Source: Rotaria sp. Silwood1 (taxonomy: Eukaryota; Rotifera; Eurotatoria; Philodinida; Philodinidae). From it: 64,000 nucleotides of DNA. Each line of letters begins with the position of its first letter. Positions within the stretch are counted from its first letter, which is position 1. Under the pieces are notes generated by a model. That model did no database searches and was not told the origin of the DNA. It saw only the letters and a list, made by a program, of their open reading frames with translations. Shown one piece after another: positions 34,612-47,272 of the stretch. The position numbers and the translations under genes are program-made. Location of the stretch: assembly GCA_905250075.1 (NCBI GenBank), contig CAJNOP010000307.1:167182-231181 (forward strand), in the 5' to 3' direction.

Positions 34612-37600
34612 TAACGAAATGATTTTTCTTTTCATTCTAAGTAGTTGTTATTGTTTTTTTTTTTGTTTCCTATTGTTGTAAAAAAATAAGTTTGTATCAA
34701 AGTGATTTTGAAAATTAATGTTCTATGTATCTTAATAGAATAAAATTGATATTTGATTTGTTTTTATATCTTATTTGAGATATTATTTTATGTTTTATAC
34801 AGATTCATTTCATTTGAATTTAAGAAAGATAAAAATAACGAAATGAATAGTAATGATTTAAACAAAAAAAAAATCAATTATTGAAGATTAGTATTATTTT
34901 ATTTCTATTGTTGTTTAGCAAAATTTGATAATCATTTTTTAATGCACAAAAAAAAAAGTCGATAGGATTATGTTCATATGTTTTGTTTTTACAATAATAA
35001 AAATATCAATTTGATTGTTTAAAAGAATATTTTTCAATTAAATTGACACTATTAACATTTCACATAGAGAAAAACATTACTTGCGAATATCAATGTATTG
35101 ATTTCTCAGTTAATATAAATAATACAAAAAATAAAACGTTTTGTAGATTGTACATAACCTATGTTAAAATTTTTTCTTTCAGTATCATTAATATTATATA
35201 CTAAATAATGTCAACCTATTGTTAATAGTTGCAATCTTAAGTATTGAGTAATACGAATGTTTCTTTTTTTTTGTTTCTAATGGTTGTAATGAATTGTATA
35301 TACATTTCATGATCATTGCTAAATGATTTAATTATATTAGTTATAATATAATCAATAGCTAATTTTCGATAATCCGAAAAGAAACAAAATTTGTAGTTTA
35401 AGATTATGAATGATCAATATATTAGTGATGAAATATATCATCCACACCTTCACACTTAGATATCTATAGCGTATTTAATAAATACGCTATAGATATTTAA
35501 TTAATTTTAAGATATAATTCTATTGTTTATAACTCTCTTAATATTTCCTTATTTTGATGTCTTTTTTTATTACTTTTCCTTTCCTTTTTGTCATGTCAAC
35601 CTCTCACTAATTTGTTTATAGAACATGGTAAAAAAAAAATCTTGTCTATCATACGAACCTATATATCTCATCTATAATAAGGACTAGAGACATAAAATTT
35701 TAGGATCATACAAGTCTAGTTACAAAGGATTAGACATTCGATTTTGAGCATTCTTAGGTTCGTAATAAGGAAGAACGATCAAGACTTTTAGATCAACCTG
35801 TAAGAAGATCTCACGTCCTCATCCTTTATTAAACTATAAATAATATGAAAATAATACTTGAAAAATTTGGTGATACATAAGTCTACTTGGTTAGTATAAG
35901 AAATGCATGATAGGATTCATCTTATGATAGTTATTAACTTAAGTATGTTTATTATATTTGTCCTTCATTGGATAAAGGAAGATGCATCATCGGATAATCT
36001 TTTTCTTTTACAACTTTATTCGATTGATTATTCTTGTGATTGGTGTTTAACAATGTGTTGTTTCTATAATCAAAAAATAAATGTATGTCGTTTTGTTGAT
36101 TTTAATATTATCTATACATTCTCATTTATTTAGAGAATAACAAAAAATGTGTTTATTTTGTCGTTGAAAATGATTTATTTTATTATTTTATAAATAGTTT
36201 AGTTTACTATTTAGTATACATGATCCTATGGTATTGTACAAAACTATCTTATCAACTTTACAATATATTATTTACTTAATTTGTTTATCGTATTTATGAT
36301 GAAAACGAGGAATTTTGAACATTATTATCTCCGTATAATTGAATGCATTATTTGATTTCGTTGAAATTCTAACAGAGATTATGCTGACTAAATCTTATCT
36401 CTATGCAACTAAAACGAAATAGTAGTGTAAAAGATGTTATATACAAATTTTATGCATTAGAATAACATTATATTTTGTCAATTTTGTTTTTTGGAAAAAG
36501 AGTTGACCATTTTAGACATAAGAGAATTTGATGTTAAAAATGTTGTACAAAAGTAATAAGCTGTGTAAAAAAATAACGTATAAGGTTTTAAAATGATTTT
36601 GTTTGTATAAAAAAAAAATAATGTGTTTATTTACGTGGGCGAATGATGAAAAAGCCAAAAAAAGAACAATTGAAAATAACAAACAAGTATGTCGACGATT
36701 GTTTTTTTTTTAAATATAGAATATCATTCATTTTCTAATACGAAAATGTCTTTGTTCTTTTTACCAATTTGTATGACTATAAATTTTTGACGAGATATTT
36801 CTTTTTTTCCCCTATCCCCATAAACAAAAATTCGGACAATAATTTTGTCTTTAGAAAAAACATGTGATTATCTTGTTGCTTGTACATTTATCTTTCAAAC
36901 AGAGTAAACAAATCCTACTTATTTTCTTTTCTTCCTTACAATTTATTCAGCGTCATATACTCTATTTTGCAATATACAAAAGACGAAAGAGTGCGAGTCT
37001 AAATATTATTTATAGGGATGCTATATATTACTATGACTTATTTCTTTTCACTGTATTACTTTAGTAAAATTATTACATATCACTAGTGTTAATAATAGCA
37101 AATATTAATTTCAATAATGAATACTTTACTTTATTACTAGTAATGGTAATTCAACAATCTAATTATTCATGATATCGCTTTTATTCTTAGTCTGTATACG
37201 CAAGTGTATTGTTTCAAGTATAGAGGTATAGACCAATATATTAATCGGCAGTGGTGGATGAGTTTAGCGTAATTTATTTCTTGTATCAGCAGCAATTGAA
37301 AGTTTGTGATAGCTTTTTAATAATTCTTCTGATTCCGGGAGATTTTGAAATGGAATTTATATTAGTTAAATAAACTCAAACGCGCTCCACCTAATGTTCA
37401 ACTCTAAGAGATTACCAATCTGAAATTCTTCGAATTCTTCATTCATGACATTTACATCAAGCCATTTTCTTTAAGAAACTCTTTCATAAAAGAATCAATG
37501 ATTATTGTGATAGATCGACTTCAGGCTATTGCAAGTCATTCTAACCCAGGCTTTTGAAGTAGACACATATAAATAATATACAATTCTTTTATAAAAGAGT

Positions 37601-40004
37601 ATTTAAACAAAACGGCTTGATGCGGATTCTTATGGTTGGAGAATTTGAAAGTTTATCGATTAATGTTCTTTTCGAGTTAAACAACAGTAAGAGTGGATTA
37701 GAGTGTGTTAGAGCGTATATCATTAATACACAAATGGAATAGATAATAAATAATGATACAGAACTTAGTGACAAAAAACTATACAACTCATGTTTTTTAA
37801 GAAAAAAGAAAAATTGTGATTTTAATCAGATTATTTGATTAATAATCTATTTGAATCACAATGATCACACAATACATTGCTCTTAATTTTTAATGTAGTC
37901 TGTCAAATTTCTGAATAGTTTTTCTCACTCTATGAGTTAATACATCATAAACAAAGCGCTGGCAAAATGGTATAAACTCACTTGTCTTCTTACTGAGCTT
38001 ATAAAAATCTTATCTTAAATTTGAAAGACATATTTCATTTGATTGTAATCGATTCTTGATAAAATAGTCGATTCAAACTAGGGGATTACTTTCTTTTTTG
38101 TTATAATAAAGGGTAAACATAAACAAACTCTTTATTATCTATTAACGTATCATAGAAAAAAAATATTTCTTTATTATTTATTTTATCTTTATTTTACAAA
38201 TATTAAGAAAGTGATTATTTTTATGACATTCAATAAAGATCAATTCGCATTCCTAATTAAAACCAGATTTTATTTTATTTTTTATTTTTCATAAGAAGAC
38301 CATCACTGAAGATTGATACGGAATATTAAAATTTTTTTAAGATGGAGTACGTAGTTTTGTTTCACAACCAGAATTTATCGGCTCCAAGAATCTTTGAAAC
38401 TAGACTCGATTGACACAGACTTTTTTTTTGATCGAGACTCGATGATCACTATATTTAGATTTCGTAGTCAGAAAAAGTTTTCTTGCTTGTTTTTTGCTAA
38501 TTTTATTTTACAAAGAAATCGAATTGTTTTTGAATAAGACGAACGAAAATTCAAAAAAACTCAAACAACATTATTATATGCATCAAAGTTTGCTTTCGAT
38601 CTGAACGTTTTTTTTAAGAACTTTGACTATTTTTTATGCATTAGATACCACATACTGATCGAAATTATGAATAAGGAAAGGCTGAGCTGATTCCAATCGA
38701 AGCAATGATTGGCAATTAAAATCTCAACTTTTCCTTCCTTGATTATCAATAAAAATTATGTCAGACTATAGTATTTTTTGTATATGATATCGATAACGTC
38801 TTTTGACGCTTAAATTTTCGATAAAGTTCATATAGTAAATAATTTCCAGATTGTCTAGATGATCGATATTAACTATCCGACGATACTGTACTAAACATGT
38901 GAAAGACTGGGACATTTTCATACTTGTGTGGCTTCAATTCAAATTCTAGTGCGGAGCACAATATTGCTGAAAGATATATTTGTTTGTTAGAGATTCATCA
39001 ACAGATATTACAATCGAAAGTTGACGTAGACACAGCTTTTAGTAATCAGAATATTTTGAGTATGAGTGAGAAAAGACCGTGTCCACATTAAATATCTTTA
39101 CGCACATCTTCAAGAATCAAGTAGCTTCGAAATCTGTCAGTAGAAAAGGTTACTTTCGACAATCGGTACGGATTAGTTTTTTGTAGGGTGCGAGTGTTTG
39201 TGTAGATCTTATATTCATTCACAAGCATACCTTCTATCTCCATTTCATTATATAGTATAAATTTTTCGAGAACGATAAGCGATACAGGGATGAATTTTTG
39301 ACTCGTCGCTATACAACTCTATGATGTATATCTATGATAAAATTTGAGCGAAAACAGATGAGCCATTAAAGAATTAACTGCAATAAAATTTGCTAAAAAT
39401 CATTGTTCAAATTGAGTTAAAGTGAAACTGCAGGGGAAAACCATTCAGAAGGAGTTCTCTTTATGAAGTTGTTTTTCACAAAACGTTCTTTTGTTTGAAT
39501 ATCATTGCTTTTTTTCAACTTATAGAAAGACAAAGATAATAAAAAAAATAGATTGGTCTACGTGAAAATGAACAAGTGTTTGCAATGCAATAATTTAGAT
39601 AGATGGGCATGGAAAGAAAGGGGGAGAAATACGAATGATGTATCATTCAAGTGCACTAAGAAGGCTCTACAAAATGGACTGTTCGTTATCTAGCTTTTCT
39701 TTCTTTTGTTGCTTAGAAAATTTCGTTTTCTTTGCACATCTTTCCTTATAATATAATTTTTTCACAGGAAGACTCAAAAGGTAATTGATGGTATGAACTA
39801 AAGAGCTGAAATTCGATATAGCAGTGGGACATTCGAAAAAGAGTGAGCCCTGAAAAAGTTGTTGAAATCGATGAAATAAAAGAAAAGTGATTAAGCTAAT
39901 TCAGCGAAAATTTCAATCTTACCCAAAATTTGCAATTCATGCATATATATTTTTAATATATATAGATGAAAGTAACACATCTACTGACAGGAGTTTATCA
40001 AAAT
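34612..40004. other. 5.4-kb gene desert
   Basis: Beyond the importin-13 terminus (poly(A)-like aataaa at about 34739) no gene is recognised up to the FAD-oxidase start. The only structured item is the perfect hairpin at 35460-35496. Frames at 35903-36133 and 36864-37064 are hydrophobic but match nothing. A G/T-rich piece lies near 39187-39210. Confidence 0.5.
35460..35496. repeat. Perfect 18-bp-arm hairpin
   Basis: The 18 bases atatctatagcgtattta are followed by one base and then their exact reverse complement. A perfect hairpin with a one-base loop is unusual in intergenic DNA. It could be a very short palindromic element or a cruciform-forming site; no surrounding repeat was found. Confidence 0.85.
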
Positions 40005-41844
40005 ATGCATATGCGCTCTGTCTACGTTGTTCTGTATTTCATGATGATAATTCTCAGTCAACAATTGACAATAGCAGGTATGTTACTCATATAAAATTAT
40101 TTCATTTATAATAGTCAAATAACGTTTCTCTTTTGGAGAACTCCGTTGCCGTTGTCTGGCGAGTGATTCGTCGTGTTGGCCCAATGCTAGTGTTTGGCAA
40201 ATGTTCAATGAATCTATTGATGGTCGTCTCGTCGCACCTGCGCCATCAGCTGCTGTATGTAATGAAAGAACATATAATGCTACGGCTTGTAGCATAGCCA
40301 AAGCACAATGGACAAATGCGGCGTGGCGCAGTGATCAAATTGGTGCAATGCAATTTCATAATTGGGAAAATAGTTCATGTTCAGTTTTCGTAAATAGCTC
40401 AACATGTAATCAAGGTTCTGTACCGGTGCTGGCTGTTGACGCAATATTGCCTGAACACGTTCAAGCAACTGTTCGATTTGCTGTGATGAACAACCTTCGC
40501 TTAGTTATCAAAAGTACCGGACATGATCTTTTAGGGCGATCGACAGCAGCTGGATCCCTACTTTTATGGCTTCATCATATGAAAAACATAACACTGATTA
40601 AACAATACTCATCTTGTGATCTCACCAATATATCGAATGCTGTTCGTATAGAAGCAGGTGCCCAATGGGGTGAAGTCTATCGATTGCTGAGTAACTTCAA
40701 TTTGGTAGCAATTGGTGGAGCATCAGATACGGTGAGTGCAGTTGGGGGTTACCTTCAAGGCGGTGGCCACGGTCCACTATCAAATTGGAAAGGTATGGCT
40801 GTTGATCAAGTACTTGAATACGATGTTGTAACCGCAGATGGACAACGTCAAACAATAAATGCATGCCAAAATGGTGACTTATTCTGGGCATTAAGCGGTG
40901 GGGGTGGAGGTACTTATGCGGTTGTACTTTCTGCTGTTTTACGGACTTTTCCATCGCCGTCTATTGTTGCTGCAACATGTTCAGTTAATGCATCAGATCC
41001 AGCTCGTTATGCAAAACTCATTGAAAGCTTCATCGAAATTTTACCAACAGCAGCTGATGCTGGATGGTCTGGCTATTTCGATATAATCGATCTGACACTA
41101 AGATTTTTATTTCATGTACCTAATGGAGATTGGGCTACACTCAATGCTACATTGAATCAATTTGTGACCAACAACAGTGATTTAGATTTCAACAATATCA
41201 ATAGTTTTTTTTTGCCATCATTTTATTACTATGCCATTATATTGGAACTATATAATCCGACTGGCTCTAATTTTCTAGTGAGTTCACGACTTATTCCAGA
41301 AAGTATAATTCGGAAGGAACCGGCTAAAGTCGCAGAAGTCTTTACTCAAGCGAAAGGACAGAGTAAAACTGGATCGAATCTTCGTGGAAGTTTTGTAGCT
41401 GGTGGTCAAGTATCAAATACAACCAACAAAAATAACAGTGTTAATCCGGGGTGGCGTACAGCTCTTCTTCAAATGATTTGTATTCAAAGTTGGTTAGATA
41501 CAACATCCAAAACTGATCAAGACTACTTAGATACACAAGTCTTACTTCGAGCAGCAATGTTAGACGATTTATTGCCTGCTGATTCACACCCAACCTGCTA
41601 TGCTAATGAAGGCAATCCAAATGAAGTGAATTGGCAAGAGAAATTTTTCGGTTCGAATGTTATTTATAATCAACTGAAAAGTATAAAAGAAAAATACGAT
41701 CCCCTGGGACTCTTCATTTGTACAAATTGTGTTGGCAGTGACGATTGGACATCGGATCTTAATTGTCCGAAAACATCGAATTCTATCAAATTCAATTTAA
41801 CAATATTTCTTTTACTCATAGAAATAGTTGCAATATTATTATAA
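40005..41844 (+). CDS. Secreted BBE-type FAD-linked oxidase
   Basis: Two exons: 40005-40077 and 40139-41844 (592 codons), joined in phase at gca g|aa. The first exon is almost entirely a signal peptide (VYVVLYFMMIILSQQLTIA). The mature start RCRCLASDSSCWPNASVW matches the opening of fungal isoamyl-alcohol-oxidase-like enzymes. The PCMH FAD-binding fold follows: LVIKSTGHDLLGRS, whose His is the expected flavin-linking residue, then IGGASDTVSAVGGYLQGGGH and VLEYDVVTADG. The second covalent-link Cys of plant berberine bridge enzymes is absent (Ala/Ser), so attachment is probably single. The C-terminal BBE module is present: YANEGNPNEVNWQEKFFGSN and KEKYDPLGLFICTNCVGSDD. A hydrophobic tail (FNLTIFLLLIEIVAILL) suggests a membrane or GPI-type anchor. 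It would oxidise a small alcohol or amine with O2; the substrate is unknown. Similarity to fungal enzymes suggests horizontal transfer (inference). Confidence 0.92.
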
Positions 41845-42169
41845 AACATCAGTAAAAAAGAGACTCGAAACTATCCATTATAAATTGGATAATATCATGA
41901 TATGGAGTAAATAAATTATTCATGCAAATTTTTTTTCTAGTATTTTTATTGATTTTTAATATTCAAGCAATAAGATATGAAATTTTTTCTCGATTTAATA
42001 AATATATATACGCGTAAACGATAAATCGTCGATTAAAAGCTGAAGGATTTCTACCAAAATACATATAGATAATCAAATTATGCTTATAAATACTACCAAA
42101 AGACACGTAGTAGCATAAAAGACCTACTTCAAAAAGACATGCTCTGTGTTTGCCGACACGACAAGAACA
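41845..42169. other. Short intergenic gap
   Basis: AT-rich 325 bp between the oxidase and the methyltransferase relic; a possible poly(A) signal (gtaaataaatt) lies at about 41908. Nothing else is seen. Confidence 0.5.
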
Positions 42170-42983
42170 CTACTGAGAGAAAAAATCGAGAATTTTCAAA
42201 CAGCAATATTTCAATAGTTGGATCAAGACAGTGCTCATAAATGAATACATTAGACCTGGTGACCGAGTCATTGATCTATGCTGTGGAGCAGATGGAGAAC
42301 TGAAAAAACGAACCGCTGTTAACATTTCTTATTTGCTTGGAGCAGACATTTCGGATGTATCCATTAAAGAATATGAAAGAAGGTACCAAGCATTGAAATT
42401 GAGCATTCAGTCTGAGTTTTATGTCGTTAATTGCTTTTCAAATGCATTTCTTGAATTGCCATGTTTCAATCGCAGGAATGATTTGTTTCAGTCTTCTGAT
42501 GCTGTTTCTAGCCAATATGCATATCATTATGCATTTGCTTCGCTTTTCAACATTTCCAAATGTTTAAAACCAAATGGAATATTTATAGCAACTATTCTAG
42601 ATTCCAAGGTTATTCACCAAAGATTAGTGAAATCGTCAGATTATCTCTTTGAAAATCACTTTTACTGAGTAAATTTTGATTCAAAAGATAACTTCGTACA
42701 ACACAGACAGAAATACCCGTTCTGTTTGCACGACATGATCGATAATTGTGTAGAATACATTATTAATAATGATACTCTAAAGACTTATGCTCGCCAATGT
42801 GGTCTTAAACTAATTTATACAGAAAATTTTAGTAAGGTCTTTGAAGATTACAAGCATAAGTATGGTTATTTGATAGAAAAATTGTTTTCCAAAATAAAGT
42901 ATTGGAGAAAAATGCGAGTTTCACTAAGAAGTAGAACATATTATCTTATCTTTTGTTGTAACTCATTTTATCTTTTAAACTAG
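42170..42983 (+). pseudogene. RNMT: Decayed mRNA cap guanine-N7 methyltransferase copy
   Basis: The frame resembles the catalytic domain of cap methyltransferase (RNMT/Abd1), which uses S-adenosylmethionine to methylate the mRNA cap. Upstream in frame, ERKKSRIF...FNSWIKTVLI matches the family entry region. Motif I reads VIDLCCGADGELKK, where the usual G-K-GG-D-L-KW is altered. ADISDVSIKEYERRYQALK, SQYAYHYAFASLFNISKCLK and PNGIFIATI follow in order. The usual F-D-[IL] motif and the 'SCQF' stretch are degraded. One TGA interrupts the frame at 42666-42668, after FENHFY; reading on gives VNFDSKDNF. The C-terminus (about 42880-42983) departs from the family but is shared with the partial copy at 49745. 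No introns. The combination of stop, lost motif residues and shortened end argues for a pseudogene. The assembly gap follows five bases later. Confidence 0.8.
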
Positions 42984-42987
42984 ATCA

Positions 42988-43087
42988 NNNNNNNNNNNNN
43001 NNNNNNNNNNNNNNNNNNNNNNNNNNNNNNNNNNNNNNNNNNNNNNNNNNNNNNNNNNNNNNNNNNNNNNNNNNNNNNNNNNNNNNN
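42988..43087. other. Assembly gap (100 N)
   Basis: Exactly 100 ambiguous bases, the conventional filler for a scaffold join of unknown length. Sequence on the right begins with a palindromic stretch (ggtacccaaaa ... ttttttgggtacc, about 43099-43160), which may have hindered assembly. Confidence 0.98.
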
Positions 43088-43765
43088 TGCAAGTACTTTG
43101 GTACCCAAAAGTTCCTGTGACATACTGGTATCAGGGTACTTTTTTGGGTACCCTTATCTCAGTATATTCTCTAGGGTATGTCGCTGTTTAGATTTTACTG
43201 ATAGTTATATTAGATCATCTTGAAAATTTGTAAACACTTTACATATCTTATACGAAATAAATGATACTCATACGTCATATTTTCCAAAATCGAATAATTA
43301 CATATACCATTCATAGACATTTTGTCTCTTTCAATTTTTGTTTTTTATTGGCGATCACACTGACATCTTTTTATCATCGACAATTGTATAATGAAATAAA
43401 GACAAATTAAAAATGCTTATACAAATTAATTTCAATTTCATTTCGATATAACAATTTTCATCAGTTATATTACAATAATTTATGTCCTTTCAAATAACAT
43501 GATTTATTCTCATCATTATCTAAATCAACTTTTTAAATTACATGTACGGCTAATGGCAAAGAAAAATAAAACCATTAGATCTTCATGAATGTCAATAATG
43601 AAACGAAAAAAGAAAAGGAAATCAAATGTCAAAAGAGAAAAATAAACATTACAGATAGGAAAGAATCATTCATTTCATATAAGCATATCTCGAGCAAAGT
43701 GTTTCAATTATAGTATACATACACATAATAGGACTTCGAAAACGAAAAAAAAGAACAATTCAATC
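43088..43765. other. Intergenic stretch after the gap
   Basis: Besides the short ggtaccc palindrome next to the gap, the sequence is AT-rich and without recognisable features; it presumably holds the promoter of the following peptidase gene. Confidence 0.5.
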
Positions 43766-46700
43766 ATGCTTATGAAAGTAAGTTCAATAAAACAATACCC
43801 GAAAAAAAGAAATAAAAATCGTCTAGATCTTATTAATTGTTGGTATTACTACGCTTGTGACAATCATCTCTATTGGTGTGGGTATTCTTATTGGTCACTT
43901 TGCAATAGCTAAATCACAAACAAATACCTCTTGGAAACATAATTATATCACTCAACAAGCAAATCCAGAACATTATAAAAAGTTTATTGATTCTATTAAA
44001 GCAACTAATATTGAAGCAAATCTTAAGTACATTTAATTACATTTTCATGTCAACAAAAATATTTATGCATCATTAAATTGTATAGAGATCTTGCTTCACA
44101 TCCTCATATGGCTGGTTTAGCTGAAGATTTAGAAAGTGCTCAAACAATGGAAGAACAATGGAAACGTGATGGATTGCAAGTAACTAAAACAAAATATAAT
44201 GTTCTTCTTTCTTATCCAGATGATAATAAACCTAATCGGTGAATGTCGAATATATATATATATATCTTTATTACTATATATTCTATTTCTGTTAAGAATT
44301 ACTCTGACAAATGCTAATGGAGTTCTCATTATGCAAACAACAGGGATGGAAAAGAGCTATGATCCAAAACAACCAAAAACAGTCAATCCATTTCTTGCTT
44401 ATACACCTAATGGAACTGTTTCTAGCGTAAGCCATGAATAAATATCACTAATTTATTTCATATAAGAGAATATGTTTATATTTGATATCATAGAGTAAAC
44501 TATTCTATGCTAATTATGGTCGCCTCGGAGATCTTCATAAATTAGCATCAATAGTTGGCAATGAAAGTCTTCAAGGTAGTATTATCATTATGAGATATGG
44601 TGGTATCTATCGTGGAAATAAAGTAATATTCATTGTTTCCTAAGCAAGTATAATGAATGTTATTTGTTAGGTCATGCATGCTCAATATTTTGGAGCTGTA
44701 GGTGCTATATTGTATAATGATCCAGCTAATAGTGCTCCATTTGGAACATCACCTGATCAAGTCTATGACAAAACATGGTATATGCCTCCAACTGGTGCAC
44801 AACGAGGATCTTCACGGATTTCGAAAGGCGATCCACTCACACCTATATATCCTTCGACTGGTCTGATAATTGTCGCTCTATTCAATAAAAGTACTGTTCA
44901 TATTTTTCATAGATTATATGTATCGAGTGAAAGAAGAGAACATGAAATTTCTACCGAAAATTCCTGCTCAACCAATCAGTTATAGTGAAGCTCAATTGAT
45001 TTTTCAGTAGGAATCTTTCTCATTGTCCTTTTGTTACTTTTAGCTGACAATAGAATGTGCTGCATTTAGATATATGCAAGGTAGTGAAGTGATAGCAGAT
45101 TGGCATGGAGCTTTATCAAATGTAACATATCGTTACGGTGGAGAACTTGTGTATTCAACGTAATGTTTTTAAAATTTACTTACTATTTCTTAAGTATGCA
45201 TATTTTGTTTCATACAGTTCCATTAAAATCAAATCATATAATCGACTTGAAAGAAAAGATATATACAATGTGATCGGAATAATGAAAGGTGAAATTGAAC
45301 CAGGTATTTTAAATTTATTATTCTTTCATGAGGTGAGTTTTTTTTTCATTATTGTCTTAATAGATCGATATGTTGTCTTTGGCAATCATCGGTGTGTTTG
45401 ATATAAATACAAATTAGAAATTTCGAAAGCTAAATCATTAAATTGGAGATGATTTTTCTTCATTATGTATAATTAAATGTTTTTGTATTTTAGAGATGCT
45501 TGGAGTTTAGGTGCTGTTGATTCGATTAGCGGAACAGCAACTCTACTAGAAATAACTCGAGTTATTGGTCAAATGTATAAAGATGGTACTTTTTGTATAT
45601 TGCTATTTAAGTGATACTATTTTTGATATTTATTCTCGATAGGATTTCGACCACGACGAAGTTTAATGTTTTGTTCATGGAGTGCCGAAGAATATGGACT
45701 CATAGGTTCAGTAGAATATGTTCAAGTATATATTTTTCATATTAGTAAATATACATGGATAGTAGACTAGTTTTTCATTTATATTGTCTAGGAATATGTT
45801 AAAGTATTGGGAGCTCGAGTTGTTTCTTACTTGAATATAGATGCTCCTGTTCGAGGTAACTATCGTTGTATTAGACGTAATAATAAAAATAATAATTATT
45901 TAAATCTATTTTTTATTAATAGGAAATTATACAATTCATGTCGGAGCATCGCCAATACTATTTGATATCATTGTTGAAGCTTCAAAAATGGTGAGAAATA
46001 GTTCTTGTATGTAGTAATGTTTCATAACTTATAACAAAAGGTTTCAAGTGCATATGATCCTCCTGACCAAACTATTTACGATAAATGGATGAAAAGCCAC
46101 TGGAATAATGTAACCCATGAACCAAAGTGAAATATGATAGAAATGTCTATTTGCTTTATAGCTTTGTTTTTTTGCACAGAATTCGATATGGCTTAGGATC
46201 AAGCAGTGACTTTTACGCATTCAACCAATTAGCTGGTTCATCAAATTTTGATGCAGTATATGAATTTAATCCAACCGATCATGGCAATATAGATATGTAT
46301 CCACTTTATCATACATCCTATGAAACATTTTCAATGGTGAAAAATTTTATTGATCCAGATTTTACAGTAAATCAATGATAATTAGGAATGTTTATTGTAA
46401 AAAGATCGTTACTATTTAGGCACATAGAACAATGGCTCAATTTATAGGCGTTTTAGGATTAATTCTTTGTGAAACAAATATTTTGCCATTTAATGTTATG
46501 CGATATACGATGGTATTTAAACAATTGTTAAAGAAAACTCAACAAAATAATACAGATTTTTGTATGAATCAAGTTTTGTTTTCGATTTATTTTCTTCTCA
46601 TCAAAATTTATTTTAGCAATACTTCAAAATGCTATTGATGATTTTGAAAAAGCAGCAAAAGATTTTGTAACTCGTTCTAAAACATTAAACATTGAAAAGT

Positions 46701-47090
46701 CAGTTATTGTTTTGTAACCAAAAACAAAATGTCAAACATTATTTCTTACTTTTAGTCCATATGAAATTCGAGCATATAATGATCAATTATTACAACTTGA
46801 ACGAGCTTTTCTAAATCCATTAGGGCAAGGTCTTGATTATCCTGATTATAAGTAAGAAGAAAAGAAAAATCTTTGTCATTTGTTTAATATTCTTTTTGTT
46901 TATCTATAAAAGACATATCATTTTTGCACCAGCTAAAACTGATCAATATAGTGCTTCTGGTTTTCCAACTATTAATGATGCACTTGTTGGTAATAATCAA
47001 ATAGAAATGAATCAAGAAATAGCAATTGTTGTTTATTTTATACGTGGAGCTTTATCAATATTAAAACAATTTGATAAATTTATGACATGA
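43766..47090 (+). CDS. Glutamate carboxypeptidase II-like metallopeptidase (NAALADase/FOLH1 family)
   Basis: About 20 exons, all with tiny GT..AG introns, give a continuous product of roughly 700 residues (human GCPII 750). The protein opens MLMK and then a signal anchor (ILLIVGITTLVTIISIGVGI), i.e. a type II membrane protein with an outer peptidase. The PA-like domain shows FYANYGRLGDLHKL, IIIMRYGGIYRGNKVMHAQY and GDPLTPIYPST. The M28 core keeps the zinc ligands: GNHRDAW (His), GAVDSISG (bridging Asp), SAEEYGL (catalytic Glu and ligand Glu), YLNIDAPVRG (Asp) and PLYHTSYET (His). The dimerisation domain ends in a helical part with ERAFLNPLGQ and IIFAPAKTDQYSASGFP. Relatives remove C-terminal glutamate from N-acetylaspartylglutamate or polyglutamyl folate. 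Exon 1 is only 12 nt, and the His-bearing exon (45364-45391) only 28 nt. All six key residues are present, so it is probably active. Poly(A)-like aataaa follows at about 47139. Confidence 0.94.
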
Positions 47091-47272
47091 AACGATTCTA
47101 AATAGATTTATTAATATTATTATTAGTTGTTAGTTAAATAAAAATTATTCTTTTTTTTTAAATATTTATCAAAAGATTTCAAATTTTATTGTCATATAAT
47201 CATATGATATTCAATTATAAAAAAAAAATAATTAAAAATATGTGAATGTGTTAGCGAAAAGTTTTGAAGTTT

